This document shows, piece by piece, positions 24,461-37,176 of a DNA stretch of 64,000 bases; position 1 is the first letter of the stretch, and every line of letters begins with the position of its first letter. The notes under the pieces are model-generated. The model did not search any database and had not been told where the DNA came from. It was given only the letters and a program-made list of their open reading frames with translations. This stretch comes from Inia geoffrensis. Lineage: Eukaryota > Chordata > Mammalia > Artiodactyla > Iniidae. Location of the stretch: NCBI GenBank assembly GCA_036417435.1, contig CM070902.1:140295886-140359885 (forward strand), read 5' to 3'. A program made the position numbers and the translations under genes.

Positions 24461-25134
24461 TTTTTCAAGTAGTTATAACCCATTGTAAGAATTTTGATGT
24501 TTTATTACTTTTATTTTTTAAAAGAAGTCTTCCAAAAACAAAGAGACGATTACTTTTTTAAAAGTTTGTTTTATCTGACAATTACCTTAAGTGATTTCAT
24601 TGGACACATTTTATAAATCTAAGGTTCATTATGAGGTCTTTGTGATCTTAATTTTCCTATATCTTAAAACATTTTACTAATTATCATTACTCATCAGTTA
24701 TTTCTAGCTATACTAAGGAATAAAATAATAAGAAAACAAGAATACTGGAATTGCCCCTATAATCCTAGGAAAACAAATCATCACTCTTGGATCACCCTCA
24801 GTTTTCTTACTGCGTTGGCCAAAGTATTGCATTGTATTTTAAGAAGATATAAATTTGTTTTCTCAGGGGGATCAAAAACTGGTATTTGGGGAGGGCAAAA
24901 GTATCTTAGACATTACAGTGGTTTTTGACCTTCTGATGGACAACAGTACATCTGTACAGTTTATCTTTAGCATTAAAATTTCATGGGGGCACAGTTAAGA
25001 AAAAGTGGTCTGAAATGTTCCTTAGGCTCCTCAAAAAAGGTTGAGAAATATTGGTATAAAAGAAGTCTGTGGATACCATCTTTGTGGTCTTATTTTTAGC
25101 TTTCACTGAATATAGTTAAGAATTCAGAATTTTT

Positions 25135-25870
25135 TATTTTCTGCCCATAATGGTGAGGTGAAAAAAATTGACAGGAGAAGGCATTTTATAATTACTAGAC
25201 CAACTGTGGGTGAATTTGAAGAGACAGGGAGTAGTACTTATAATTTTTATCAAATCGGGACTTCATTAATGCACAGCATATTTCTGTGGACAAAAAAGGA
25301 AATTGGTTTTCTCGGCATCGTGTCATTCAATAGGAGGAAGGACTTCATTCTACAAAATTTATACAATGTTTTGTGACAAGAACCTGGAACATCTCATTTT
25401 GCTAAGAAGGCGTGTGACAGTGTTCATCCATTGTTCATGATGACTGTGCACCACAATTTACTTGGTGCAGCTCTAAGTGAATAGATACTAAAGCAGGTAT
25501 ATGCCGAAGAAAATTGGAAGGAAAAGTTCATATAGAAATGAAAAAACTCAGTTGATTAATCATTCTAAATGGTGTTTATAAGCTAAAGAAGAAAATATTT
25601 TGGAATTCGAGAGAAAAGAAAATGGCTGCTCTCTCTACAACAAAATTTTTAATAATCCAACTTTTCCAAAGTATTGCATCTGATGATGGTAGTTCAAGAA
25701 GAAGGAACAGAATTAATGATCAAGTTGCACCTATTAGAATTTTATTTGAAATTTAGAAGCAGTATTTTTAAGATGAATATCATGTTTATAGATTCATGAG
25801 GAGTAGTTAATTATATCCAAATTATAGACAAATACTTTCAAAACCTGGAAAACAGGGAAAAAATTTTGAG
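25135..25870 (+). pseudogene. Degenerate piggyBac-like transposase relic
   Basis: I do not see an intact gene, but several pieces line up with piggyBac-superfamily transposases. Near 25380-25480 a frame reads EPGTSHFAKKACDSVHPLFM, like the N-terminal 'pG.t..ak...s....f..ff' region. Near 25563-25750 a single frame reads LIILNGVYKLKKKIFWNSR, then ...AALSTTKF..., then SIASDDGSSRRRNRINDQVA and PIRILFEI before a stop (TAG). This parallels the family pattern 'LaGvyr....elWs...g...f..tMs..rF......rFDd...RreR...DklaPIR.lfe'. The DDE catalytic core, expected downstream, is not recognisable. Several stops and frame changes make it clearly dead. The identification rests on motif order, not a search; a degraded host processed pseudogene is less likely. 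Confidence 0.55.
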
Positions 25871-28656
25871 TTTATTATGCTTAAATTCTTCCTGAAACTT
25901 ATAATAATGTTTACACCATCGCTTTATCTTTTTGTAAATTATTTAAGGTGACTTAAATAAATAAAACAAAAAACAGGGTTCTTATGTTCCAGACAGTAAA
26001 TGGTCATGACCATTTTTCATGGTACACTTGAGAGTTTAGGTATCTCAGTGCTTTCGGATGTTGATAGCTTGGTATCTGGTAAGCCATTTAGTACTTCTGA
26101 GTTTAATAGTATGGAAAAACAGTGGTAATAGAGGTGGGGTAAATAGTCTCTGGTGGAGAAATTGAAGTGGTCTTTGGTTGTGAAACACCAGAAGAGTATA
26201 ATACTCTTGGCTTTGGCATTTTCAGTTTGTCTTTTTTGAGGAGACTAAACTGCCATATTGTTGAAAAATCAATCAAAGGTAAAACCAAGAAAACTGAACC
26301 CAAGGGTCAGATTATGAGGCTAGTCAGATCTCTGAGCCTACAGTACCTTGTTCACTTTCTGCTAAGTGGGACAGTAATGGGATTTGTGTGTGTAAAATTA
26401 AAATTGATGCTTCTGCAACAACTTAAAACTTCACTCCAAGTGTTGTTTTAAGGCCTTCCTTTGGGTAATCTTTATAGAGTCTGAATGTAGATATGAAGAC
26501 AGATTTACTGATTTATAAGTCATTTCTTGCTTTTTTGTCCATGCAACCAGTGTCACAAAACAATTTAGGTCATAGAGAGATGTGATTAAGTTGTGTAATC
26601 TGATATCAAGTCCCTTATTGGGATTATTTCCTGTTTATTTATTCCCAAGGTTATATATTTTTGTTTGCAGTACTGATGCCCTTTAGGTAGGAAGCTTAGT
26701 ATTAGAGGTCTAATAGAAGCTCTTTTTTGTCTTCTGAAGCCCTTTCTCATTTAAAATCCTCCATCGCCCCCTACCCATGCTTTACAGATCTATAAAACCT
26801 CACTCTAAAAAGCACATGAATCATTCTAATCAAACTATGAAATGTTATTTGACATCTTACTGTCCTTGAACACTCAACCCACTGATCAGTGGTTGTATCA
26901 ACCTTCTTGTGGTTTTCTATCTTTATTATTGAGAAATAAGACTGAAATAAGTAATTTTTTGAAAGTACGAGTATTGAACTATCCTACAATATGCTGTAGA
27001 GAGACAAAGGAACATCTAGAAATCTAACTTTGAACGGCCCAAGGCCCTTTTAATCATTATTGTTCATTATCTGAGTGGATATAAAAGGCTGAGCCAGATC
27101 AGGGACTAAATGCTTTGCCAGAAAAGGAAAGGTGGTAGGAATTCTGGTTCCTCTAGAATCGAGCAGTAAGGAATAATATCCTAGCTGTAGAAAGACCTGA
27201 ATTTACTTGCTGCAAGTAGTGGCTTTTGAAGTTGAAATATATGGAACTTCCTGTAGTTGGGTAACATTTTATGAAAAGTGACAGGTTTTCAGACCAACAA
27301 AGGCTACACCACCAATAAGAGATGGAGTATTGCTGTGCCCTTCCTTTCGGCCTTTGCATTAGCCTGAGGAGGTATGGTCATCTTAGCTCTATAGAAACAA
27401 CAATTTAGTCTAGTTAATGGCCTGTTTGCTTAATGCAACATGTAGATGTTCTGTAGCTAATTTTCATGCCAGTGCTGACACTGTTACCATCATTTCTATG
27501 TTACACATTTTTTCAGACATGGAGAAAAATGGTTTTGACTTTTCTAGAAAGTGAAGGGGGTGAACAACCTGTTTAACTTGAATACTATTTGTAAGGCTAC
27601 AGAATGCCAACATGTGGCGTCAGCGGGTATGAGGCATCATGAGTAAAAGAGGGAAAGAGAAAGAACTACAGAGCAAGAAGATTAAAGAAAGGGAATAGGA
27701 TGGGATAGGATGCCCACAAGAACTTTAATGTGGAGAAAGAAATAAGGTAATTCTGTGGGGTGTGTGAGGGCCATGAGGAATTATTTTAGTTGTTATACTT
27801 AGTTTACTTTGAACTTAAACTTACGTTTGCTTAGAAAAGTATAATAATAAAAATTTTTAATTTTTCTAATTATTACTAGTGTAATTTAGTAATTTAGTGC
27901 TTTTAATTATTGGCATTGCTTTTTAAAGATACTGGTTATAAATTGTTCCTTGAATGTTCTTTAAAGTAGTTACTTTATATCTTACTGTTAATCAAAACTA
28001 AAGAATTCTTTAGATAGTTATTAACTATATAAAACTTCCTTCCTGAGATATTTTTGGTGGACCCAAATGAAACATAAAAGAGAAATTATAAACGCATTTA
28101 TTTATAAAAAATCAAGAATATATAACAGACAACGGCTTGCACTTCTGTTAAGGTTTAGAGTGAGGTCACAGGTCAAGGTACTAATAAGAGTGTTTGGGAT
28201 GTCTGCTGCCATGAAACAAAATGGAAACTTGATTGATAGCTAGAGGGTTGAAGGGAGAGAGTGTGGTGGAGAAAGCAGAGGTCAGGGAGCCATTTCCCTT
28301 CTCTGCATGTATAACAATCCACTCTCTCCGAAACAAAATTTAGGTGATATTGGTCAATGTGGCATATGTTGTGCACATTTCTATGAGTATTGTGAAATGT
28401 CAGTATATATGAAGTTATAATAAATGTTTTAGTAATTTGAAAGCTGAAATGAAATTGGCTACAAAAAATTGTGGTTTTGATGCCAGGTTTAAAGTAATTA
28501 CAGAATGTTTTGTTTACACATATGATCAAATATGTATAGGTTTGGTTCTTAGCAAGAAGTTAAATTTTATTTTAAAACAAATTTGGACAAAGTTGTATAA
28601 GAAATAAATCCCTTGTTTTTTACTTTGTAATTTAAAAAAAATTCTCTTTGATATAG
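25871..28656. other. LRBA intron, nothing recognised
   Basis: I see no repeat family, exon or RNA gene that I can support. The open frame around 26167-26451 (94 codons) has no splice or family support; it could be part of the same old transposon, but I cannot show it. Confidence 0.4.
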
Positions 28657-28718
28657 GTCTGGTTTGCATGAAGTCTAGTAGTTCAGTTGTGGAATTGGTT
28701 ATGCTACTGTGTTCTCAG
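28657..28718 (+). CDS. LRBA: LRBA internal exon (LVCMKSSSSVVELVMLLCSQ)
   Basis: This is a 62-nt exon. The acceptor ends gatatag after a weak A-rich and pyrimidine tract; the donor is a consensus gtgagt. Two bases finish the Ser codon of the previous exon and 20 codons follow (LVCMKSSSSVVELVMLLCSQ), ending in phase 0 on CAG. The segment is amphipathic and helical, and very similar in LRBA and NBEA. Skipping this 62-nt exon would break the frame, so it should be constitutive. The intron that follows, 26.9 kb, is the largest in the window. Confidence 0.9.
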
Positions 28719-31700
28719 GTGAGTGACAAGAATAAATGTTGAATTAAAAGTAAATTCTCAAGTGAATTCATTTTTGCAAGAAAGTTAAAATTGATTAGAA
28801 ATTTTTGCTACAATAGTTTTGTGCTTGTAGTTTTAAAATAATTTATTTGTATTGCAAAAGAGTTACTTCTTGTGTTTGGTGCTAACAGTTTATTTCGAAG
28901 TGAGTGCTGAGAGAAATAGGATAGATGAATGAGAAATAGAGGTTTTTTGAGCCACATTTAAAAATGTCCAGATCAAATGGCCTTGAGATGGCAAATTTCT
29001 TTGCCTTGCATATTAAGGTTACAGAAACAGATTTATTTCTATACCTCGCGGAGTGCCACTCTGACTCCCATGGGAATAATGGGTTTACTTCCCTTTTGTG
29101 CAGAGGTTATAAAATGAGTGATAAATAATTTTGAATTCTTGTCATTGCTAATTATTTTTGACATATCTAGTAGATTTGGGAAAACATCAACAAAAATATG
29201 ACAGCCATCATAATAAGATGTAGTGAATAAATTCCTAAAAGCTAGATTACTTGCATTGTTCAGAAACCTTATACCTCATGTGGTAAACTTTAATGATTTT
29301 TTTTAAACTTATGTAAAAATCATGTATCCTGTGATATTTTCTTTTCTCTTTAGCAGTTAAACAGATGAGTGTTTTTATTGAGAGTTTTTTTTTGTAGTCT
29401 TTTAAAAATGATATCTTGCTGGTAGTAAATTCCCCTACTTAAAACTTTAAAATAGCCTTTTTTAATAGGAAGAGTATTGGTCTAGAGGTCAAGGGTTCTG
29501 ACCCATTTCAAAACCTTTGACCTTCATTTAAAACTCTCCTGGTTTACTTGCCTGACGAATAAGGATAATGCAAAATTAATGTTTCTTTTCATCGATTTAT
29601 TCATTTTAGTGCCTATATTGCCAAATTTATTTAGACTGTGCTGATGGACATTTCATGAATACAAATTAAAGAATCATAGAAGGTGTGAAAGATCAATACT
29701 ATGCATTGTCAATAAAATGCAATAAGAACAATTACTTCCAGAGATTACATCTAATGGATTTTTATAATGAACTTGTGAAGAGTAGTTATGTTTGTAGTGG
29801 GCTTATTATTCTTAGATTTAGTGAGAGTCATGTTTTTAAGTTAATTATCTACTTTAGAAAACTCCCATTCCTTTAAAAACTGACTGGATAAAATTTCCCA
29901 TTTAGTAAACTGATTTGAAATAATTGGTCGTTTATTTCTTGAATGGATATTACCATATACCATTCTTATACTGACGTGAAATTACCCTTACTTTAAGAAG
30001 CATTTGCTTACAGTTTTATATGTATACTCACAGCAGTATGAATTTATTGTTTATAGGGATGTAATTGTTTCATAGGTGAAGTTTGATAGTGAAGTTTCAC
30101 TTTCTAGGTTAGAAGAATTTAATGTATTCTTGATACATGAAAGCTGTTTTAAATATAGTATATTACACAGTGGAATGTTAGAATCTGAAAAGATAAAGAA
30201 TGACATGTTTTAAGACACCTATTTGTCATGTATGTCACAGCGCTGTTTAATACTATTCCAATCAAATGGGAATATGAAGATCACTTAGAGTAAGTTGCAA
30301 AAGTCAGATCATCTCAAAGTTTTGTTTAAATAAAACACATTATTGGTTTGTTTGAAGTTCTTAACATTTTTTATGGGTTCTCCAAAAGTTCCACGGCATC
30401 TCTATAAGATGTAGCACAGTGCAACAAATGACATGAAAAATGAAGCTAGAATTAGCTCCAGATGTATACAGATTGTTCTGGGGTGATAATTACATTTTTC
30501 ACTTTGAATTTTCCTAATTCAAAGAGGTCAGATTGGCAATCACAAAAGTGATTTATTTTGTTATAAGTGAACTGTCTTTTTCTACATGAAAGCTTAAGAG
30601 AGATGAAATTGAATTTGAAGTCGACATTTTGCAGATATTGGGTGGCTATGGCTTGAGTTTGACTGATAATTTGTTTTAGTCTGAGATAGGGTGGGAAGTA
30701 AACGGCTAGCATCTTGCTAAAATTTTAATCAATTTTGTAAAGAAGAGATGTAGTGGATTGAGTGCCAAAGATCGAAAGATCAGGTCAAAAACTCCTTTTT
30801 AATCACATAAATAATGGGATATGCTTATGAACTTAACATCTGCAAATTTGATTTAAAACTTTACAAATTAGTTGATGTTAATTTCATGGCAATCAGCCAT
30901 GTTCTGATTATTTTTCTTGAATCCATTCAAAACTTTTTGTATTCTTAACAAAGTGTTTAAATCTGCCGTATTTTATTACAGAAGAGAGTTTAGAGCTTGA
31001 ATTTAAGAAATGAGGAAGTGATCACGTTTGGTTTGCTGTCATTAAGACCAAGTAGATCACTATATATTTTGTTAAAGCTTCAGCTAGTATCATATTTTTC
31101 AATATCCACTCATTCATTAATAGGTTTATTAGATATCATTTCATATTTTATCCCATTTAAATTTTAACATTTTAAGACAAAATGTTATTATTTAGAGTTG
31201 AAAATCTTTCTTAAAATATTTAGCCTGTTATTTCTGAGTAAAGATATATATATATATACTTACAGTTTATTAAGTTATGTTTATTCCTATACTGAAAATA
31301 ATTCAAGAGCTATTTAAGCTCCAAAACCTGATTTAAGTCTTCTTTACTTCTTTAAAATAAGACTGTATACACTCTTCAGGAAAATGTATATTCTCTGATG
31401 CACAGAAAATAATTGAACAACTTCTTAATTATATTTCAGATTCAGTTTTTCAGAAGCATGTAACTTATTTTTGCCCAATATTTGTTGTGTATGTGTATAA
31501 ACCTTGTAGAAATCCATATGAATTTAAAGAAAATGTTAAATAAATATTTCAAGTAATATTACTCCAGCACTGTGTAAAGTGTTTATATCCTGCTCATGAC
31601 ATTAATATCATTTTTGAAGGAATTGACATTGTATTCAAGGCCACTTTATAAAAGTGTTGTGTTGCTCATCCTAATTCAGTCTGACATACATTCCAATAAC

Positions 31701-32900
31701 ACTACCTCCCTTCTTGGGTTTAAAGCTAAATTTATGACTGTGCATTGTGAAGTGCGTCATTTAAAAATGGTTTCAACCCAAAACATCTAATAAATAAATA
31801 ATGTGTATGGCTACTCAGTAGTAGACTTTCTAGACTAGAAATCATTCCATCGGATACTCAACAGTCCACTATCGGAGAGGGCTGTCAGATAAATCTTATG
31901 GTAGCTGCATTCATGTCCTGTAAATCACATATTATTGTCTGAGCCTTCTGCCAGGTCATCTATTCTTTTCCCATTTATCAGAAATGCATAGAGTATATAG
32001 AAAAACTAGAAGCACCATGTAGCCTGGCCTGGCATCCTGTCAGTAATTAATTAGCAGTAAAAGTTAATTTAAAAATAGTGTTAGTCTGACTTTTCTTCAA
32101 TACATTTTTCAACAAAATATGTAGATTGTTGCTATTTTGGGAAATATTTCCTTTGCATGAAGGTAATAACAAAAGGTTTGGTCATTTCTTTCTATGTCTC
32201 TGAATTATTAATTTTAAAACTATAATGTTCATAATGAGAACCAGCTATCACTATTCATTTGATTCTTTAATGTCTGTTTTGTGTTTGAATTATCTCCATT
32301 TGAATTTTTTCCTGAATCTTCATAGTAAAGTGTTCCTCTTTTCCATCACTCTCCTCTAATTTCTTTTCTCTGATTCTGGTTTTCTTCTCCTTTTTGAGTT
32401 TATTCCTTCTAAATATGTGACATTAATGTTATTGCTCTTGGCTTTTTATTTCATGAGCTTTTCTTTTTTATAGTTGTGATGAGTATTTCGGGTAAAGTAG
32501 ATAATTAAAAAAAAAAAAAAACCCGAGAGGGGTGGGGGAAAGCAAACCAGCTCTATAGCATGGCACAAAGGCATCTTTCATTATTAGGCCTCTCTTACTG
32601 TTTGGACCTCATTTCTTATCACCTTGTTTTTGTAACTGTTCTCAAGCTATGTGAACTATTTAAAGTTACCCAAATGGCCATCATAATTTTGTGTCTTGGC
32701 GTAGGCTTTTTCTTTCCCTATAATTTCCTTCCTTCAAATTTGGTGAGTCTAATTGTTGGCTTCTTCTCATCACTCCGAACTCAGCTTAATTATGCTCTTC
32801 TCAGATCATATCTATAGTTGGTATCTTTTTTGCACATCTTCGTCTTAGCACTCATCATATCACAGATTTTAACTATACCCGTGCTAGTTTGCTACTTCTT
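28719..32900. other. Repeat-poor block of the 26.9-kb LRBA intron
   Basis: More than 4 kb without a CHR SINE, L1, L2 or LTR that I can recognise, except possibly a very degraded MIR near 29470-29570 and a short (TA)n run at 31245-31257. This contrasts with the repeat density around it. A purine-rich patch (cgagaggggtgggggaaagc) follows an A-run at 32507-32520. Confidence 0.5.
31860..32065. promoter_or_regulatory. Possible enhancer-like cluster of transcription-factor-type sites
   Basis: Within 200 bp there are GATA-like sites in both orientations (cagataaatc near 31886; ttatcag near 31976), an octamer-like gaaatgcata at 31981, and overlapping homeodomain-type TAATTA cores (gtaattaattagcagtaa at 32043). 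The block is not repeat-derived as far as I can tell. Such motifs occur by chance in AT-rich DNA, so this is a candidate only. Confidence 0.25.
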
Positions 32901-33350
32901 TATTGCCGGTCTCCCTCTCTACTCTAGGTCCTATGAAGGTTACAACTATTTCTGTTTCATATACCTAGTATACTAGGTAAACTGTGAAGTGTGCCTAGTA
33001 CCCAGCACAGTCCCTGGCATCTGATGGCTGCTCAGTGAATATATATGGAATAAATAAATAATTCAACTCCCAGCTAAATTGCCATCTCCTCTGGAAAGCT
33101 TTCTTTGACTCCTCTCTTCCCCACAACTCTAAGCCTAGGTGAGGTATACATCCTAAGCACTCACTTGACCCACCTTATAGTAATTTCATTCTTTATTTAA
33201 ATTGTCTATTATTATTTTTTTCGTTCCCGTTAGACTTTAAGTTTCTTAAAGGTAAGCACTGTGTTTTATTTTCTATTGTATCTCCAACATTCAGCATAAT
33301 TACTTTTCAACCAAATATTTATATAATTGTACAATTAATGAATGAATGGT
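32900..33350 (+). repeat. Two L2-like LINE 3' ends in tandem
   Basis: The first copy carries cacagtccctggcatctgat then gctcagtgaatatatatgga. The second has a cttaaaggtaagcactgtgt, ttctattgtatctccaacat segment and a run ending aatgaatgaatgg. Both fit the L2 3' end in sense orientation. They lie next to each other, so either two insertions or a local duplication is possible. Confidence 0.65.
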
Positions 33351-33569
33351 AACATTGATCATAAACACTGTATTTTGGGCTTTTACATTTTGGTCCTTTT
33401 TATTATGAAACATCCTCATTCTTTTGTGTGTTATTAAGTGTGTATTAATTGTTCATTTTTATTGTCAGCGATTTTGTCATTGCCAGATATTGTAGTCATG
33501 TTCATTTATAAATAAGAGTCTTACTTTTTTCATTTTCTTTTGGCTTAATCAGATTTACTTCTTTTTAAA

Positions 33570-33850
33570 AAATCAAAGTTATTGAAGCATAATTAATATA
33601 CTATATATGTAATATTTTACAATATTATATACAAGAGTATATATACAATATCTTAAGTGTACAGTTCAATGCATTTAGATATATACACAACCGTGTAACA
33701 CCCATTTCAATCCAGAAAGTTCCCTGTGCTTCTGTAATCAGTCCCTACCGGTATCACCTCAAGTTGCTATTGATTTGATTTCTGTTACTGTGCGTGCGTT
33801 TTACTTATTGTAGAACTTAATATAAATGGAGATTTACTTCATTTAACTGT
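33570..33850 (-). repeat. Old L1 (L1M-type) fragment, antisense
   Basis: The 'attgaagcataattaatata', 'cttaagtgtacagttcaatg' and 'acacaaccgtgtaacaccca' segments, then 'atccagaaagttccctgtgc', match the reverse complement of old L1 3' sequence, with an AT-rich expansion inside it. Confidence 0.75.
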
Positions 33851-34284
33851 GGTGCTTAACTCCTCAGAGTGTGCTGCATATAGGGTACACGTCAACCTTT
33901 TAAACTAAAACTCACTATCTAATATTAAGAAAATGGTGTGGTTTTTAAAAAGAATTAATTGAGTCAGTAAAACATAGGTTATCTTTTGCTAACCACAAAA
34001 TAAGAATTTTGAGTGTAAATTGCTCATTGGAAATATAAAAGTCTTCTTAACTTCCTTATGCATTTTTTTTTTTTTTTTACCTATAAGGAAATCTTATGGT
34101 ATGGAGCTTTTATGCAGCAGTATTGTGAGGCCATAAACTATACTTCGAAAAAAAAACTTCTAAGTTTTTGTTTTCACTGTCTGTCAGGCTCAGTTCAAAT
34201 GCTATCTCTTATACAGAGCTTTGTGTCAGTTTATTCACCCTGAGTCCTGTCCTCCTTAATATGCCTGCTTGTGGTATTTCTTTT

Positions 34285-34445
34285 TTTATTTAGCAGACAT
34301 GTACTGAATGATTTTAAGACAAGTCTTTCCTTTTAATCTAGTAAGAGAGACAAATAATTGTAATACAACATAGAATTTTTATGAGGACTTTAGAGAAATA
34401 GAAGCAAATAGTAGGGGCAGGGAGTGGAATTAGGAATGGGACATA
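34285..34445 (-). repeat. L2 LINE fragment, antisense
   Basis: The stretch 'gtaagagagacaaataattg' followed by 'taatacaacatagaattttt' and 'agtaggggcagggagtggaa' follows the L2 reverse-complement order. It is short and diverged. Confidence 0.5.
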
Positions 34446-34865
34446 AAAATGTATTTATTAATCCCTGTTTAATTTAACTAATTTTATTTCTGTTCATGAA
34501 CAGATAATTTCAGGCTCCTTTGCCTTTCAGTCAAAAATTTTTTTCCAGGTTCCATCTATGTTTTTTTAATAATTTCATCTAGATCAATAGATATTAAAGT
34601 TCTTAAAGCATTTCCTCTACTCTTTGCTGTACCTATAATTTTCCTTGGTTAGATTTGTGGTAGCTGGCTACTTGTTTGATCAGTTCTCACTGTCCAAAAT
34701 TTCCAGTACAGCAAATCCTAGTGTGTACTCTGTGATGAAAATGGATGTTCTCTGAGAAAAGCAGACAGTGGTAAATAAGCTTGGAAAATGTTCATTTAAA
34801 TTTAATTAGGATCTTTACTGGAGGGTTCCTCAAGGCCTTTAGTCAATACATGTGTGTATGTGTAT

Positions 34866-34868
<3 letters not shown>

Positions 34869-34912
<44 letters not shown>
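34869..34912. repeat. (AT)n microsatellite
   Basis: About 22 uninterrupted AT units, followed by ataaataaaata. Confidence 0.97.
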
Positions 34913-34919
<7 letters not shown>

Positions 34920-35651
34920 ATAAAGTGTATTGTTGAATCTGTTATGAGAATAATATTAGTATATTTGATCACAAAATGCTTTTTATGGCCATAGTGTGTA
35001 TGGATAATTTTTGTAAAATATACTTTAGGAAGAGCATCAGTGTTGACACAGCGAATAATGCAGGAAATGCCTCTTTTTGTATTCTGCTTCTGGTTTTCTC
35101 TGCTTCTCCAATCACAGTGATTACAGAAAATCAGTAGATTTGCAAAAGTACAGCCGTTTTTTTCATGAAACACTGTGATTATTTTTACTTCATTCAAGAA
35201 TTAACTCAATTACCTATTCTCTCTCCTTTGTAGGTAATTTGGACTCAATTTACATGTTGTTTCTGAAGGGATAGATGTTCAGAACTGATTATAGTAAGAT
35301 TTGGTATTCTTTCTAGAACAACTTAAGTTTAACCAGGAGTGTGTGGGTGTGTGTTTGTCTGTATTTTTACACACACATATATGTATTTTTACAATATTTA
35401 TGTAGAACTAATCCAAGCTTAAGAATAAATTCAAATATTTTGACATCAATTGATTATATAGCTATTTCCTACATTGGTTGAGTGAATCCCATTACATTTT
35501 TAGTCAATATTGTGGCAGTTTATGCTCTCTAATCATGTTTAAGTGTCTGGCATAAAGTCTAGAAACCAGGGTCAGAATATATTTTATATTAATGGGATAT
35601 TACATACATTGTTAGTGACCCATTTGTAGAATCGAGCTTCGCTGTGCACTT

Positions 35652-36020
35652 AAAGAGGTGCAAGAGGGACTTCCCTGGTGGCGCAGTGGTTAAAAATCCG
35701 CCTGCCAATGCAGGGGACACGGGTTCGAGCCCTGCCCCGGGAAGGTCCCACATGCCGCGGAGCAGCTAAGCCCGTGTGCCACAACTACTGAGCCTGCACT
35801 CTAGAGCCCGTGAGCCACAGCTACTGAAGCCCACGCGCCTAGAGCCCATGCTCTGCAACAAGAGAAGCCACTGCAATAAGCCTGAGCACTGCAATGAAGA
35901 GTAGCCCATGCTCGCCGCAGCTAGAGAAAGCCCGCTTGCAGCAACGAAGACCCAAGGCAGCCAAAAATAAATAAATGTAATAATAAAAAAATAACATTAA
36001 AAAAAAAGAGGTGCAAGAGG
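35652..36020 (+). repeat. Long CHR SINE (CHR-2-like) with perfect 16-bp target-site duplication
   Basis: The SINE (35668-36004) starts gacttccctggtggcgcagt, has a canonical RNA polymerase III B box (ggttcgagccc), the long CHR body (gagcctgcactctagagccc; ccgcagctagagaaagcccg) and an A-rich tail with aaataaataaat. It is flanked by identical aaagaggtgcaagagg at 35652-35667 and 36005-36020. The intact B box and perfect duplication point to a fairly recent insertion, in sense orientation to LRBA. Confidence 0.97.
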
Positions 36021-36938
36021 TCCAAATAAAATGAAATTAATCTGTATGTGACTGTCATATGATACAATGTCTGGTGAAAGAAATTTTCAGTATTTGTCAA
36101 TAAATGAGTAAAACTTTAGCAATAAAATTTTAACAATTTTTAATAGAATAAAGATTTAGTGATAATTTATAGTTACACAGCTAAATTATACAGTGGCTGT
36201 TGCTCTTCGTAGGTCATCCATTTATCCATTCAAACAATTAGGATTTGAGATAGCTTGTAATTAAGACCTAGACATAATAAAAATATGAAGTCATTATTAG
36301 AGGTTAATTGGGTTAAAGAATTAAGAGTCATGAAATGACTCTGATGCCTAAGTCCAGCGGTTTTCACTAAAATCTGTAGTGTTTTTATGTTTTTTTTTAA
36401 GTATAATTTGTATATAAGGCATTTCCTAAAGTTAGTAGACAACAAAAATCTATGTTGATGATCCTTAACCCTGAGAAATGAGGGAGAATGGAATGCTGCT
36501 AGCAAATTCACCCAGGTATATTTAGGAAGATTCATTAAATTAATAGATGGGAGAGGAATTTACTCTTCTTCTGATATGGTCTGAAGACTATCTTTGACAT
36601 GTACAGATATTTTTGGCATAAGAACATATAAAAATCTTTCTGTGCATATATTGTGTAATAAAAAAACTCATTTAATAGGTGGGTTTTTTGCTTTTACTAT
36701 AAATTAGAATAAAAATAGTTCTAAATCCTATTAACTCTTATTTATCTTCATTTCTTTGCTTAGATGCCCCCAACATTGGTTTATAAGTTGTGAATACATC
36801 AATTTAGAGAACTGCATCTTAGAGTTAAATTTACAGAGATAAGTGCTAAAGAAGGGTTAAATTTATGCACATAAGAGCTATTTTCGTACTTATGCTATAA
36901 GTTTTGTTTCTTTTGTTAGATTGAAAACTCCTTGAAGT

Positions 36939-37176
36939 CAGGAAACCATTTTTTTTTTTTTTTTTTTTGCCGTATGTCGCGGGCCTCTCACTGTTGTGGC
37001 CTCTCCTGTTGCTGAGCACAGGCTCCGGACGCGCAGGCTCAGCGGCCATGGCTCACGGGTCCAGCCGCTCCGCGTCATGTGGGATCTTCCCAGAGCGGGG
37101 CACGAACTCATGTCCCCTGCATCGGCAGGTGGACTCTCAACCCCTGCGCCACCAGGGAAGCCCCAGGAAGCCATTT
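36939..37176 (-). repeat. CHR-1-like SINE with target-site duplication
   Basis: The SINE is about 36952-37163, minus strand, with an A-tail of about 19 bases. The flanks repeat caggaa(a/g)ccattt (36939-36951 and 37164-37176) with a single difference. It lies about 950 bp from the oppositely oriented CHR SINE at 35668. Confidence 0.95.

Noticed and set aside
26167..26451. 94-codon open frame on the + strand
   Set aside because: No recognisable domain, no splice support, and ordinary intronic composition; a chance frame unless it proves to be part of the nearby piggyBac relic.
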